64,000 nt of DNA. It comes from a bacterium. GTDB taxonomy: Bacteria > Bacillota > Clostridia > Oscillospirales > Acutalibacteraceae. Both the position numbers and the translations under genes were made by a program. This document shows, one piece after another, positions 17,914-26,522 of the stretch (the stretch's first letter is position 1; every line of letters starts with the position of its first letter). Below the pieces are notes generated by a model, which was not told the DNA's origin, made no database searches, and was given only the letters and a program-made list of their open reading frames with translations. The DNA lies in NCBI GenBank assembly GCA_020625875.1, contig JAHLAX010000070.1, forward strand, positions 1-64,000. Reading direction: 5' to 3'.

Positions 17914-18930
17914 TTATTTATCTTTTATGGAGTATAGCTTTTTTACTCCCATTTGTATCCACTTAAACGGATACGAGAACGGTTTGAGTGAAAGAATAAT
18001 AGTTATAGCGAGCGAGATTGCCATAATGAACAAGAACGCTCTGTTGCTGTCGATTGTGAAATGTACAAGATTTGAATCGAACAGAGTAATCTTCAGTATC
18101 ATATGAAGCACAAAGATTTGCAGCGAGTTCTGACCAATCTTTGCTATTATACTCTTCTTTTCTGGTATCAACAGCACAAGCGCCGCTATCATCATCAGAG
18201 CGATAATCATAACATAAATCCTCAACGCGCTGCCTTCCCAGAACCCGAGATGAAGCTTGATATTATTATTCTTGCCGTAGAACAGCTTTTTCCACGGATA
18301 GTCCATATTGAATATCCACATTGATACGGACGCGGCGAAACACGCCAGACCAAGCGGAATTCTCGCGTACCACTTCCACGAGCGGATTTTCTTTACGGTG
18401 TCGCCGTTTAGATAGTAGCCGATGAAGTAGAACGGAGCGAAAGCCGAAAAACGCATAATCGTCATATATTGTGACGCTTTTTCGTCATTCGCGATGAGCA
18501 TAGCGAACACAACAGTCGCCGAAATCACAAACCACGCGGGTAGCTTCTCGCAAATCGGCGTAAGCAGATAGAGGAAGAATAACGCGAGAAGATACCACAA
18601 GCCTCTGCACGGGTTAAAGAATGAAAGTGTACCGACCTTAATATGCATTAAATACCTGATGCCCATAAACAAAAGCTGGAACACAGCGTAGTACGCGAAC
18701 AGCGTCGCCGCCTTTTCGGGACGAATTTTGCCGTTGACACAATATCGTTTCGCGAAGAATCCGGATACGAATATAAACGCGGCCATATGGAACGAATAGA
18801 TAAACATATCCATCGCTCTGGCGGGAATCGCGTAATCCTTGATTTCACACACTCCGAGAGCGTGCGCGGATACAACGAAATAAATCAAAAGGGCTTTCAT
18901 ATTATCCCACATATATTCACGTTGTTGCAT
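17914..18930 (-). CDS. Acyltransferase family 3 membrane protein
   Basis: A 338-residue multipass protein with about ten hydrophobic segments. Its N-terminus reads REYMWDNMKALLIYFVVSAH, resembling the acyltransferase-3 (NolL/OafA-like) family in which an early conserved His is catalytic. Such proteins O-acylate polysaccharides, wall polymers or small molecules at the membrane; the acceptor is unknown. The start is moved to ATG 18930, which has AAGGAGG six bases upstream. It follows the chorismate mutase gene by 57 nt and may be the last gene of the aro transcript, since a strong terminator lies only after it. Confidence 0.8.
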   Translation of the reverse strand: MQQREYMWDNMKALLIYFVVSAHALGVCEIKDYAIPARAMDMFIYSFHMAAFIFVSGFFAKRYCVNGKIRPEKAATLFAYYAVFQLLFMGIRYLMHIKVGTLSFFNPCRGLWYLLALFFLYLLTPICEKLPAWFVISATVVFAMLIANDEKASQYMTIMRFSAFAPFYFIGYYLNGDTVKKIRSWKWYARIPLGLACFAASVSMWIFNMDYPWKKLFYGKNNNIKLHLGFWEGSALRIYVMIIALMMIAALVLLIPEKKSIIAKIGQNSLQIFVLHMILKITLFDSNLVHFTIDSNRAFLFIMAISLAITIILSLKPFSYPFKWIQMGVKKLYSIKDK

Positions 18931-18987
18931 ATAAAACCTCCTTATTATCAATCAAAATAATAACTTATTATGAACACAAAGTCAATA

Positions 18988-19257
18988 TTAGTTTTCGTTA
19001 ATTATTTGATTCTGCAAATCTCTCGAAAGTCTCATAATCTCAACGAACAACTGACGGGTATACGAGCCGTACTCGCCGCTTTGAGCGCCGACGCGGTCGA
19101 GCACCTCATTTTCTCTCGCTTCATTGAGAATCGGAATATTATTCGCCGTTTTGTACTCAGCAACGTCTTTTGAACAATTCATACGCCTGACAAAAAGCTC
19201 GACAAGCTGCTCGTCTATTTCGTTTATTTCTTTTCTTATTTCATCTAACTTTCTCAT
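18988..19257 (-). CDS. Chorismate mutase, AroQ type
   Basis: An 89-residue all-helical protein starting MRKLDEIRKEINEIDEQLVELF, with RRMNCSKDVAEYK in the second part, the classic AroQ arrangement of Arg, Lys and Glu active-site residues. It converts chorismate to prephenate for phenylalanine and tyrosine. Length matches monofunctional AroQ domains; no prephenate dehydratase domain is attached. Its ATG overlaps the aroC stop region by 4 nt. With tyrA upstream in the same block, tyrosine branch capacity is complete to hydroxyphenylpyruvate. Confidence 0.92.
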   Translation of the reverse strand: MRKLDEIRKEINEIDEQLVELFVRRMNCSKDVAEYKTANNIPILNEARENEVLDRVGAQSGEYGSYTRQLFVEIMRLSRDLQNQIINEN

Positions 19258-20327
19258 ATCATCACCATATCCAGCACGGCAATCGCCGCAACCGCCTCAA
19301 CCACGCTGACCGCTCTCGGAACAATACACGGGTCGTGTCTGCCTTTGATTTCAAGCGTAGTGTTTTCACCTGTACTGAGGTTGACTGTTTTCTGTTCTTT
19401 AGCTATTGATGGAGTGGGCTTGAACGCCGCGCGGAAGATAATCGGCATACCGTCAGATATTCCGCCGAGGATTCCGCCGCAGTTATTTGTAGTCGTAACT
19501 ACTTTTCCGTCTTTATACTCAAAGCTGTCGTTGTTTTCGCTGCCTCTGAGTTTTGAACTTTCAAAGCCCGCGCCGAACTCCACACCTTTAACAGCTGGAA
19601 TCCCGAAAAGCGCCTGACTGAGTTTACCCTCAATCCCATCGAACAACGGTCCGCCTATTCCCGCGGGCATACCTGTTACGGCGCATTCAACTACACCGCC
19701 TACACTGTCGAGCCCCTGTCTAGCCGCTTCAACAGCGGCGCGCATAGCTTCTTCCCTGTTCTTATCAATCAGGGCAAAGCTCTCTGTATTCAACCTGTCA
19801 ATCAGCTCATCATTTACGCTTACAGGGTTAAATCGCTCGTCCTCAACATCTGCGATTGACGCTATATGCGCGGCGATTTTTATACCCTTGCTTTCGAGTA
19901 TCTGGCGCGCTACAGCACCCGCGAAAACTATAGGAGCCGTCAGTCTTCCGCTGAAGTGACCGCCGCCGCGTATATCGTTCTTACCGTTGTATTTAACATA
20001 AGCGGTATAGTCCGCGTGAGCGGGACGCGGCTTGTCGAGTATATTTGAATAGTCGCCGCTCTTGGTGTTGGTATTCTCAATAAAACAAACTATGGGAGCG
20101 CCTGTTGTCACACCGTCAAGGATGCCCGACTTGATTTCGGGAAAGTCCTTTTCAAGCCGCGGCGTGGCGGTTTTGTCCTTACCAGGAGCGCGTCTCGCCA
20201 TCTGGGCATACACCTTGTCCATATTAATCTCAAAACCCGCGGGGATATTTTCGAGCACACAGCCTATTCCCGCGCCGTGGCTTTCGCCGAACACAGCGAG
20301 CTTTATTCTATCTCCGTAAGTTGACAT
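19254..20327 (-). CDS. aroC: Chorismate synthase
   Basis: 357 residues, the usual length. Signature segments are GESHGAGIGCVLENIPAG, RRAPGKDKTATPR and the FMN-binding GGGHFSGRLTAP, with RGSENNDSF further on. It eliminates phosphate from EPSP to give chorismate and needs reduced FMN. The start lies within the last codons of aroA (20-nt overlap) and its end overlaps the chorismate mutase start, so the three genes are translationally coupled. Confidence 0.97.
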   Translation of the reverse strand: MSTYGDRIKLAVFGESHGAGIGCVLENIPAGFEINMDKVYAQMARRAPGKDKTATPRLEKDFPEIKSGILDGVTTGAPIVCFIENTNTKSGDYSNILDKPRPAHADYTAYVKYNGKNDIRGGGHFSGRLTAPIVFAGAVARQILESKGIKIAAHIASIADVEDERFNPVSVNDELIDRLNTESFALIDKNREEAMRAAVEAARQGLDSVGGVVECAVTGMPAGIGGPLFDGIEGKLSQALFGIPAVKGVEFGAGFESSKLRGSENNDSFEYKDGKVVTTTNNCGGILGGISDGMPIIFRAAFKPTPSIAKEQKTVNLSTGENTTLEIKGRHDPCIVPRAVSVVEAVAAIAVLDMVMI

Positions 20328-21576
20328 CGGTTATACCTCCCAGTTTTTCATATTCTTCAAAGTAATTCGGAAAGCTTTTGTTAATGCTTTCCTTGTCGGT
20401 TACCTCGACCTTGTCTTCACAGCGCAAGGCGGCTATTGAGGCCGACATAACGATTCTGTGGTCATTACATCCGTTGACCTTTCCGCCTTTTAAGCTGTCT
20501 TTGCCTGAAATAAGCAAGCCGTCCGCGGTAACTTTAACCTCGCCGCCCAAGGCGTTCAGCATATCCGCGGTACTCTTAAGCCTGTCGCTCTCTTTGGCTC
20601 TGAGTCTTTCGGCGTTATATATTCTTGTCGTCCCTTTGGCAAAGCTCGCTGCAACAGCGAGTATCGGTACCAAATCGGGAATCTGCGACGCGTCAATATC
20701 AATTGCTCTCAGCTCGGATTTTTTAACCCGAACTCCGTTGTCCGTAAGCTCAACATCTGCGCCGAACTCCCGCAAGAGAAGGGCAATCTTCTTATCGCCC
20801 TGAGCTGACATAAAATCAAGCCCCTCAACACTGACAGCACCCGAAACAGCTCCCGCCGCCATAAAGAACGCCGCCTGCGACCAATCACCCTCACATCGGT
20901 AATCCTGAGCCTTATAACGCTGATTGCCGCTCACAAAATAACCGTAATCTGTCCGCTCAACAATTACACCAAAACGTTCCATACAGCGGATAGTCATATC
21001 AACATAACCCTCAGACTGGAGCTCGGTAGTGAGCACAATTCTGCTGTCACCCTTTAAAAGCGGCAGCGCCAACAAAAAACCTGTTATAAACTGAGAACTG
21101 ATGTTTCCCGCGATATTGAAAACACCGCTTTGAAGCTTGCCCTCAATTGTAAGCGGAAGGTTTTTTTCACAAGCGCACTTAACTCCCGCCTCAGGCAAGC
21201 TTTCAAGATAAACTCCCAGCGGACGCTCGGGGAGCCTTCCCCTGCCTTTGAACGTGGCGGTAACGCCGCCCGCCGCGGCAATCGGAATAAAAAACCGCAA
21301 GGTTGAGCCGCTCTCAAAACAATCGAGAACGGCGGATTTTTTCTTGAAAAGACCTGTACCGTCAATCGTCAGAACACTGCCGTCGAGAGCTGTTTTCGCG
21401 CCGAGAGCCTCAATACAGTTAACGGTGGCGGTGATGTCATCGGACATAGCGACAGGCGCTACCTTACAAACACCGCCCGAAAGAGCGGCGCAGATTACAG
21501 CGCGGTGCACATCGCTTTTTGACGGCGGCGCGCACACGGTTCCGTTAAGTTGTGACGGTGTAATTGTGATGTTCAT
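20308..21576 (-). CDS. aroA: 3-phosphoshikimate 1-carboxyvinyltransferase (EPSP synthase)
   Basis: A 422-residue enolpyruvyl transferase. The N-terminal substrate loop is APPSKSDVHRAVICAAL; FESGSTLRFFIPIAA and KGRGRLPERPLG follow, and RAKESDRLK marks the second domain. It joins PEP to shikimate-3-phosphate. FESGSTLRF takes the place of the LGNAGTAMR of class I enzymes, so it looks like a class II (glyphosate-tolerant-type) enzyme, an inference from motif shape. A MITE-like element separates it from aroB, the only break in an otherwise tightly packed block. Confidence 0.95.
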   Translation of the reverse strand: MNITITPSQLNGTVCAPPSKSDVHRAVICAALSGGVCKVAPVAMSDDITATVNCIEALGAKTALDGSVLTIDGTGLFKKKSAVLDCFESGSTLRFFIPIAAAGGVTATFKGRGRLPERPLGVYLESLPEAGVKCACEKNLPLTIEGKLQSGVFNIAGNISSQFITGFLLALPLLKGDSRIVLTTELQSEGYVDMTIRCMERFGVIVERTDYGYFVSGNQRYKAQDYRCEGDWSQAAFFMAAGAVSGAVSVEGLDFMSAQGDKKIALLLREFGADVELTDNGVRVKKSELRAIDIDASQIPDLVPILAVAASFAKGTTRIYNAERLRAKESDRLKSTADMLNALGGEVKVTADGLLISGKDSLKGGKVNGCNDHRIVMSASIAALRCEDKVEVTDKESINKSFPNYFEEYEKLGGITDVNLRR

Positions 21577-21589
21577 ATAATCTCCTTTT

Positions 21590-21758
21590 AAGCCTTCCCC
21601 CTTTTTTGGGGAAGGTGCCGAGCAAAGCGAGGCGGATGAGAGCAGACAAATGTACGTTTATTCAAATTCTAGCCAACATGAATTTATACATTTTTCAAAT
21701 GTATAAATTCCCCTCATCAGTCAGCTGCGCTGACAGCTTCTCCCACAGGGAGAAGCCT
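21590..21758. mobile_element. MITE-like non-coding element within the aro block
   Basis: About 169 bp with imperfect terminal inverted repeats; the left end GGGGAAGGTGCCGAG and the reverse complement of the right end GGGAGAAGCTGTCAG correspond. Each end also folds on itself (CCTTCCCC/GGGGAAGG and GCTTCTCCC/GGGAGAAGC). The centre is a perfect 14-bp palindrome, GAATTTATACATTT-TTC-AAATGTATAAATTC (21680-21710). It encodes no protein. I recall closely similar sequences scattered in gut clostridial genomes; mobility by a trans-acting transposase is inferred. Confidence 0.65.
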
Positions 21759-21759
21759 A

Positions 21760-22806
21760 TCAACTAATAAATTCCTCGAGTTTACCGAGCTCTGTCGGCT
21801 TTATAAAACTTTCGCCTATTCTTTTCAGCAGCACGAGATTAACGCTGCCGTTCGAGGCTTTTTTATCGCTTGAGCAAATGTCAGCTATTTCCTTAACAGA
21901 GGCTGTATCGGATGTAGGCAGATCGTATTTTTCACAGAGGACTTTAATCCTCTCGGATGAGTCTTTTTCGGTAAGTCCCGCTTTTTCACCCGCTTGTGTA
22001 ATCATAACCATCCCTACAGCGACCGCCTGTCCGTGCGAAAGACCCTCGAAGTTATAAATCTTCTCAAGGCTGTGACCGAGTGTATGACCGAAGTTTAAAA
22101 GCATACGCTCGCCGCTTTCCTTCTCATCGCGCTCAACAACATCGCGCTTGATGCTTACGCAAGTAAAAACAATTTCTTCGATTATATCATAGGCGTTATT
22201 GTTTTCAAGTGTCACGAAAAGCTTTTTATCCTTAATGCATCCATACTTTATTACCTCTCCCATTCCATCGGACAGATAATAATCGGACAGGGTATCCAAT
22301 GTATCGGGATCTATAATAACAAGTATCGGCTGATGAAACGCTCCGACAAGGTTTTTGCCCTGATCAATATCCACACCCGTTTTTCCGCCGACAGAGGAAT
22401 CAACCTGGGCTAGAAGCGATGTGGGAATCTGTACAAAGTTAATTCCGCGCATATATGTAGCCGCGGCGAAGCCCGCCATATCGCCCGTTACTCCTCCGCC
22501 GAGCGCGACTACAAGGTCCTTTCTCGACATATTAAAATCAGCCATATAGCTGTACATCGCCGAAATCGTATCAAGACGCTTGTTCTTCTCCCCCGCTTCA
22601 AATGTAAACAAAGCGGCGTCAAAACCCGACTGTCTGAGCGAATCAATAACGGTTTCGCCGTATATCGCGCCGACGTTTGAGTCAGTGATTACACAAACCT
22701 TAGCGGCGCTCGAAACGCTTTTAATAAGCTCGCCTGTTTTTTTGATAAGTCCTCTTTCGATAAGAATATCGTACGGGACATTCGTATTAACGCTTACTTT
22801 TCTCAT
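21760..22806 (-). CDS. aroB: 3-dehydroquinate synthase
   Basis: A 348-residue enzyme with the NAD-binding GGGVTGDMAGFAAATYMRG, QIPTSLLAQVDSSVGGKTG, and the zinc ligands including NFGHTLGHSLE. It cyclises DAHP to 3-dehydroquinate with catalytic NAD and a divalent metal. Its start overlaps the tyrA stop by 4 nt (ATGA). The MITE-like element lies just after its stop codon and may uncouple it from aroA. Confidence 0.96.
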   Translation of the reverse strand: MRKVSVNTNVPYDILIERGLIKKTGELIKSVSSAAKVCVITDSNVGAIYGETVIDSLRQSGFDAALFTFEAGEKNKRLDTISAMYSYMADFNMSRKDLVVALGGGVTGDMAGFAAATYMRGINFVQIPTSLLAQVDSSVGGKTGVDIDQGKNLVGAFHQPILVIIDPDTLDTLSDYYLSDGMGEVIKYGCIKDKKLFVTLENNNAYDIIEEIVFTCVSIKRDVVERDEKESGERMLLNFGHTLGHSLEKIYNFEGLSHGQAVAVGMVMITQAGEKAGLTEKDSSERIKVLCEKYDLPTSDTASVKEIADICSSDKKASNGSVNLVLLKRIGESFIKPTELGKLEEFIS

Positions 22807-23633
22807 TCGCCCAACTTCTCCTTGGTTTTGTGAGCCGCTTCAAGCAGCTGTTCAATCGCTTCTTTATCGTTCGCTTTTACCGCGTCGGTTATCGCGTGAA
22901 TATTATCAATTAATGTATCCAGTTCTTTTATAAGCGGCTCTCTGTTTTCTAGGAACAGCTCGCTCCACAGTACCGCGTTGATATTAGCTACTCTGGACAC
23001 ATCCTTATACGAGCCCGCCGAAAAGCCCTTATGATTAAGACAACACGGGCTTAGAACATAGGCGCACGCCAATACGTGAGGCAGCTGCGAGGTAAAAGCA
23101 ATCATCCTGTCGTGCTCCTCGGGGTCGGTAATTTTAATTGTACCGAAGCGCATTTTCAGCGCCAAATCCGACAGAGTTCTGACAGCTTCTCCGCTCGCTT
23201 CACATGGCGTAATAATATAGCTTGCTCCTTCAAACAGCTCAGCCTCGCTGCTTTCAAAGCCGTTCGTCTCTTTTCCCGCCATAGGATGGCTGCCGACAAA
23301 TTCAAAACCAAACTGTTTTGACAGTTCCACCATTCGCGGACATATTTCGCGCTTTATGCCCGACGAATCGGTAACAATCGCGCCCTTTTTTATATGCTGT
23401 CCGTTTTTCTCAATAAAGCTAATCGCCGCCTGAGGATATAATGCCAGAATGACTACATCGGCTGTTTTAAGGCTTTCTTCCGTTCCTATTTCGTCAATCG
23501 CTTTTTCCTCAAGCGCTATCTCAAGCACCGATTGTGTGCGGTTTATTCCGATTATATGATGATCTGTGTATTTCTTCAGCGCTTTAGCGAAGCTGCCGCC
23601 GATGATACCCAATCCAACCACTGCTATATTCAT
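22803..23633 (-). CDS. tyrA: Prephenate dehydrogenase
   Basis: A 276-residue TyrA-family dehydrogenase. It has the NAD-binding VGLGIIGGSFAKAL at the N-terminus, SHPMAGKETNGFE around the catalytic His, and FTSQLPHVLACAYV. It oxidatively decarboxylates prephenate to 4-hydroxyphenylpyruvate for tyrosine. There is no C-terminal ACT domain, so feedback control may be absent or act elsewhere. It lies 13 nt after aroK. Confidence 0.93.
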   Translation of the reverse strand: MNIAVVGLGIIGGSFAKALKKYTDHHIIGINRTQSVLEIALEEKAIDEIGTEESLKTADVVILALYPQAAISFIEKNGQHIKKGAIVTDSSGIKREICPRMVELSKQFGFEFVGSHPMAGKETNGFESSEAELFEGASYIITPCEASGEAVRTLSDLALKMRFGTIKITDPEEHDRMIAFTSQLPHVLACAYVLSPCCLNHKGFSAGSYKDVSRVANINAVLWSELFLENREPLIKELDTLIDNIHAITDAVKANDKEAIEQLLEAAHKTKEKLGE

Positions 23634-23646
23634 TTCTAAGGTCTCC

Positions 23647-24147
23647 TTATATAACTACACTGAGAATATTGCCCGCTACTCTTGAGCTTGAAAAGTTTCC
23701 GTTAACGTATACCGAAGCCGCCGAACGGTACAGCGGCAACCGCTTTTCGAGCAATTCCTTTATAACCTCGTTGCGATTCTCAACCTGCAACAACGGGCGT
23801 CGTGTGTCATGCTTCAATCTCTCACATAAATTCTCATAACTGACGTCAATAAAAATGATTTTGCTGCCCTTTTTAAGTATTTCAACATTTTCGGGAATTG
23901 TCAGCGTGCCGCCCCCCGCGGCTATTATAAGGTCGTCTTTTTCGCTGAGCTCTCTGCACACTTCGGTTTCAATCTCTCTGAAGCCGCTTTCACCCTTTTC
24001 GGCGAAAATCTCAGAGATTGTCATACCTGTTTTTTCTTCGATGTATCTGTCAGTATCAACAAACTCGCGCCCTGTTTTATAGGCGAGCTTGCGCCCGATT
24101 GAGCTTTTTCCGCAGCCCATAAAGCCACAGAGAATGATATTTCTCAC
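23647..24147 (-). CDS. aroK: Shikimate kinase
   Basis: A 166-residue P-loop kinase with Walker A GFMGCGKSSIGRKLA, the shikimate-binding DTDRYIEEKTG, FREIETEV and IAAGGGT. It phosphorylates shikimate at the 3-hydroxyl. Its ATG overlaps the aroE stop by 4 nt. Full length and intact. Confidence 0.95.
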   Translation of the reverse strand: MRNIILCGFMGCGKSSIGRKLAYKTGREFVDTDRYIEEKTGMTISEIFAEKGESGFREIETEVCRELSEKDDLIIAAGGGTLTIPENVEILKKGSKIIFIDVSYENLCERLKHDTRRPLLQVENRNEVIKELLEKRLPLYRSAASVYVNGNFSSSRVAGNILSVVI

Positions 24148-24986
24148 TTGTTTTTCAACTCCTCGTACGCGTCAACGCACAACTTCTCAATATCTCTGAC
24201 ATCATAGTCCGAACCGTCCCAATGCTTATGCGCGACCACTGCCTGCCACACGAGCATCGACATTCCGCCCTCGGCGTTTGAGCCGTTAGCTTTAGCCTTT
24301 TTTATCAGCATTGTTTCAAGCGGATTATATATAGCGTCAAAAACATTTTCACAATTTTTGAGCTGGCTGTCAGTAATCGGCTGAGCGTCCGTATATGGCG
24401 ACATACCGACAGGCGTAGCGTTGACAAGAGTTTTTATATCGCCCGAAAGCTTTGTTATATCAACACATTTTACGTCAGCGCCGCTGACTGCCGCTTTTAT
24501 CTCATCAGCTAGCTTCTCCGCCTTTTTAAAGCTTCGTTCTCTAACGGCAAGCTCAAGAATTGCGCCGTTAAGCGCAGCCTCAAACGCCATGGTGCGCGCC
24601 GCGCCTCCGCAGCCTAGAATTACAACTCTGTCAGCGAGAGGGATGCGCGCGTACTCAAGAGCCTTTAAAAACCCGTCAGGATCGGTTGTATAGCCTTTGG
24701 CTTTGCCGTTATTATTATAAACTGTATTAACACTGCCGTAAAGCTTAGCCTTGGAATCAAGCTCGTCAAGCAGTGGAATAACCCGCTGTTTATGAGGGAT
24801 AGTTATATTATAACCGTCAAGCCTGCTGAGCGTTTCTTTATATTCATAATCAAAATTCTCAGGAGCAATATCAATCACGCCATATTCGGCATCTACGCCC
24901 GCAAGTCTGAACAGACGTTTATGAATAAAGGGCGACATTGTGTGACCTATCGGATGTCCGATGACAGCGTATCGTTTTGTTTTCAT
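24144..24986 (-). CDS. aroE: Shikimate dehydrogenase
   Basis: 280 residues. The N-terminal substrate domain has VIGHPIGHTMSPFIH and NITIPHKQRV with the catalytic Lys, and the NADP domain has ILGCGGAARTMAFEA. It reduces 3-dehydroshikimate to shikimate. The true start is ATG 24986, with GGAGGT six bases upstream; the ORF track begins 35 codons earlier in intergenic sequence. It heads the aroE-aroK-tyrA-aroB-aroA-aroC-mutase block and is divergent from acpP. Confidence 0.95.
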   Translation of the reverse strand: MKTKRYAVIGHPIGHTMSPFIHKRLFRLAGVDAEYGVIDIAPENFDYEYKETLSRLDGYNITIPHKQRVIPLLDELDSKAKLYGSVNTVYNNNGKAKGYTTDPDGFLKALEYARIPLADRVVILGCGGAARTMAFEAALNGAILELAVRERSFKKAEKLADEIKAAVSGADVKCVDITKLSGDIKTLVNATPVGMSPYTDAQPITDSQLKNCENVFDAIYNPLETMLIKKAKANGSNAEGGMSMLVWQAVVAHKHWDGSDYDVRDIEKLCVDAYEELKNK

Positions 24987-25038
24987 GTGAACACCTCCGA
25001 GGTTTTTTCGCCAAAAAGTAAAATTTTTGAAATAAATA

Positions 25039-25067
25039 TTGACAAAGTGGTTATTAACTAATAATAT
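25039..25067 (+). promoter_or_regulatory. Promoter of acpP
   Basis: TTGACA and TAATAT are separated by exactly 17 bp, giving a leader of about 110 nt before acpP. It overlaps the region upstream of the divergent aroE gene, so the two transcripts may influence each other. Confidence 0.7.
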
Positions 25068-25184
25068 AGACACGTAACAACAATTAATCACATCAAGTTG
25101 TTAGCCACATTATTGTATCAAAAATTCTCTGATTTGTCTATAAAAAGAGGATTTGCGGCAAAATTATTTTAGGAGGAAATAAAA

Positions 25185-25412
25185 ATGATTTTAGAAAAAG
25201 TTAAAACTATCTTAGCTGAGCAGTTTGACGTTGACGAAGACAAGATTTCTGTTGAGACAGACCTTCAGGAGGATTTAGGCGCTGATTCACTCGACGTTGT
25301 TGATCTTCTTATGTCAATCGAGGACGAATTTGAAATCGAAGTTCCCGACGATGAGATTGAGAACCTCAAGACAGTAGGCGCTCTCGTTAACTACATCGAA
25401 GCTAATTCATAA
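25185..25412 (+). CDS. acpP: Acyl carrier protein
   Basis: A 75-residue acidic protein with the phosphopantetheine attachment site GADSLDVVDL; the Ser of DSL carries the prosthetic group. It holds growing acyl chains for the Fab enzymes encoded at the left end of the window. It is unusual but not rare that acpP is not inside the fab operon. AGGAGG lies upstream of the ATG, and a monocistronic terminator follows. Confidence 0.97.
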   Translation: MILEKVKTILAEQFDVDEDKISVETDLQEDLGADSLDVVDLLMSIEDEFEIEVPDDEIENLKTVGALVNYIEANS

Positions 25413-25422
25413 TTTAAACATT

Positions 25423-25454
25423 AAAATGGCTGTTCGTATGAACAGCCATTTTTA
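25423..25454. terminator. Bidirectional terminator between acpP and the lipid kinase gene
   Basis: Perfect 11-bp stem AATGGCTGTTC / GAACAGCCATT with a GTAT loop and T or A tracts on both sides. It serves two convergent genes. Confidence 0.92.
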
Positions 25455-26354
25455 ATTTTCAGGAATAATTACTCTTAAAGCTTTTGGCAGCACAGAAATC
25501 TTAGCGCCGCTTACAGTGACGATTTCGCCGTCTACTCCTATTTCAAAGGGATTATCGCTTATGTACTCAATTTCACGACATTTCTTATGAGTTATAAAGT
25601 CAGCCCTTGGATTATCGAGATGGCCGCCCTTGACAAAGCTCGGCAACAACCCGATAAACTTCAGCACACCAATGGTAGGGATAGCCATAAAATCAATCAG
25701 TCCATCGCTGTTGTCAGCTCTCGGCGCGCATTTTATTCCGCCGCCATAATACTTGCCCTTCGCGCAAAGCGACAGCAGGTAGGTGCCGTCATTCACAAAA
25801 TCCTCTCCGTCGATTCGGATTCTGAAATTGTGCTTACGTCCTTTGAAAAGGCAATAAAAAATCGAAAGCTTATAGGCTAAGCTCGGCGTAATAAGCTTCT
25901 TTTTCTTGAATTTCTCAACGTTTTTCGCGACAGCGCAGTCATAGCCGACAGTCACCGAATTGCAACTCACCATATCGTTGCACTTAAGAAGGTCAATTTG
26001 AGTTTCGCTGCCGTTAAGCATTTTTTCAATATCAAGGAACGCTCCCGAGGGGCAGTCAAAGCTCCGCACAAAGTCGTTGCCGCTGCCTGTCGGAATCGGC
26101 GCGAACGCGCAGTTATCAAGGTCATATATACCTGTTATAACTTCGTTGATAGTACCGTCGCCTCCACACGCGTAAACACGCACATACTCGTCATTCTGAC
26201 TGACAAAATCACGGGCAAGGGTTGTGGCGTGGCCTTGGCTTTCGGTATACTTAATAACCACATCGCTGTTATTCAATTTGTTCAGTTGAGCGATAACACG
26301 TTCAAGGATAACTCCCTTACCCGCTGTTTTGTTAACGATAAAAAGATGTTTCAA
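25452..26354 (-). CDS. Diacylglycerol kinase / YegS-like lipid kinase
   Basis: A 300-residue DAGK-catalytic-family protein. It begins LFIVNKTAGKG, has the nucleotide-binding ACGGDGTINEVITG and the PIPTGSGNDFVRSF motif, and ends with the usual beta-sandwich domain. Relatives phosphorylate diacylglycerol (DgkB) or other lipids. The location beside acpP suggests lipid metabolism, but the substrate cannot be read from sequence. Confidence 0.88.
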   Translation of the reverse strand: MKHLFIVNKTAGKGVILERVIAQLNKLNNSDVVIKYTESQGHATTLARDFVSQNDEYVRVYACGGDGTINEVITGIYDLDNCAFAPIPTGSGNDFVRSFDCPSGAFLDIEKMLNGSETQIDLLKCNDMVSCNSVTVGYDCAVAKNVEKFKKKKLITPSLAYKLSIFYCLFKGRKHNFRIRIDGEDFVNDGTYLLSLCAKGKYYGGGIKCAPRADNSDGLIDFMAIPTIGVLKFIGLLPSFVKGGHLDNPRADFITHKKCREIEYISDNPFEIGVDGEIVTVSGAKISVLPKALRVIIPEN

Positions 26355-26522
26355 TACCTTCCTCTATCTGATTCTTTTCTTGCCGAACAACAATTTCAGT
26401 ATAGCCGCTAAAGCATACGAAACAAAAGTGAAAAAACAAAAATTCAACATTCAAAACCCCTCCTCAAAAATGTCTTTAATTACATTATAGAGGATTGGGT
26501 GTCCCATAAACGGGACTATGAA

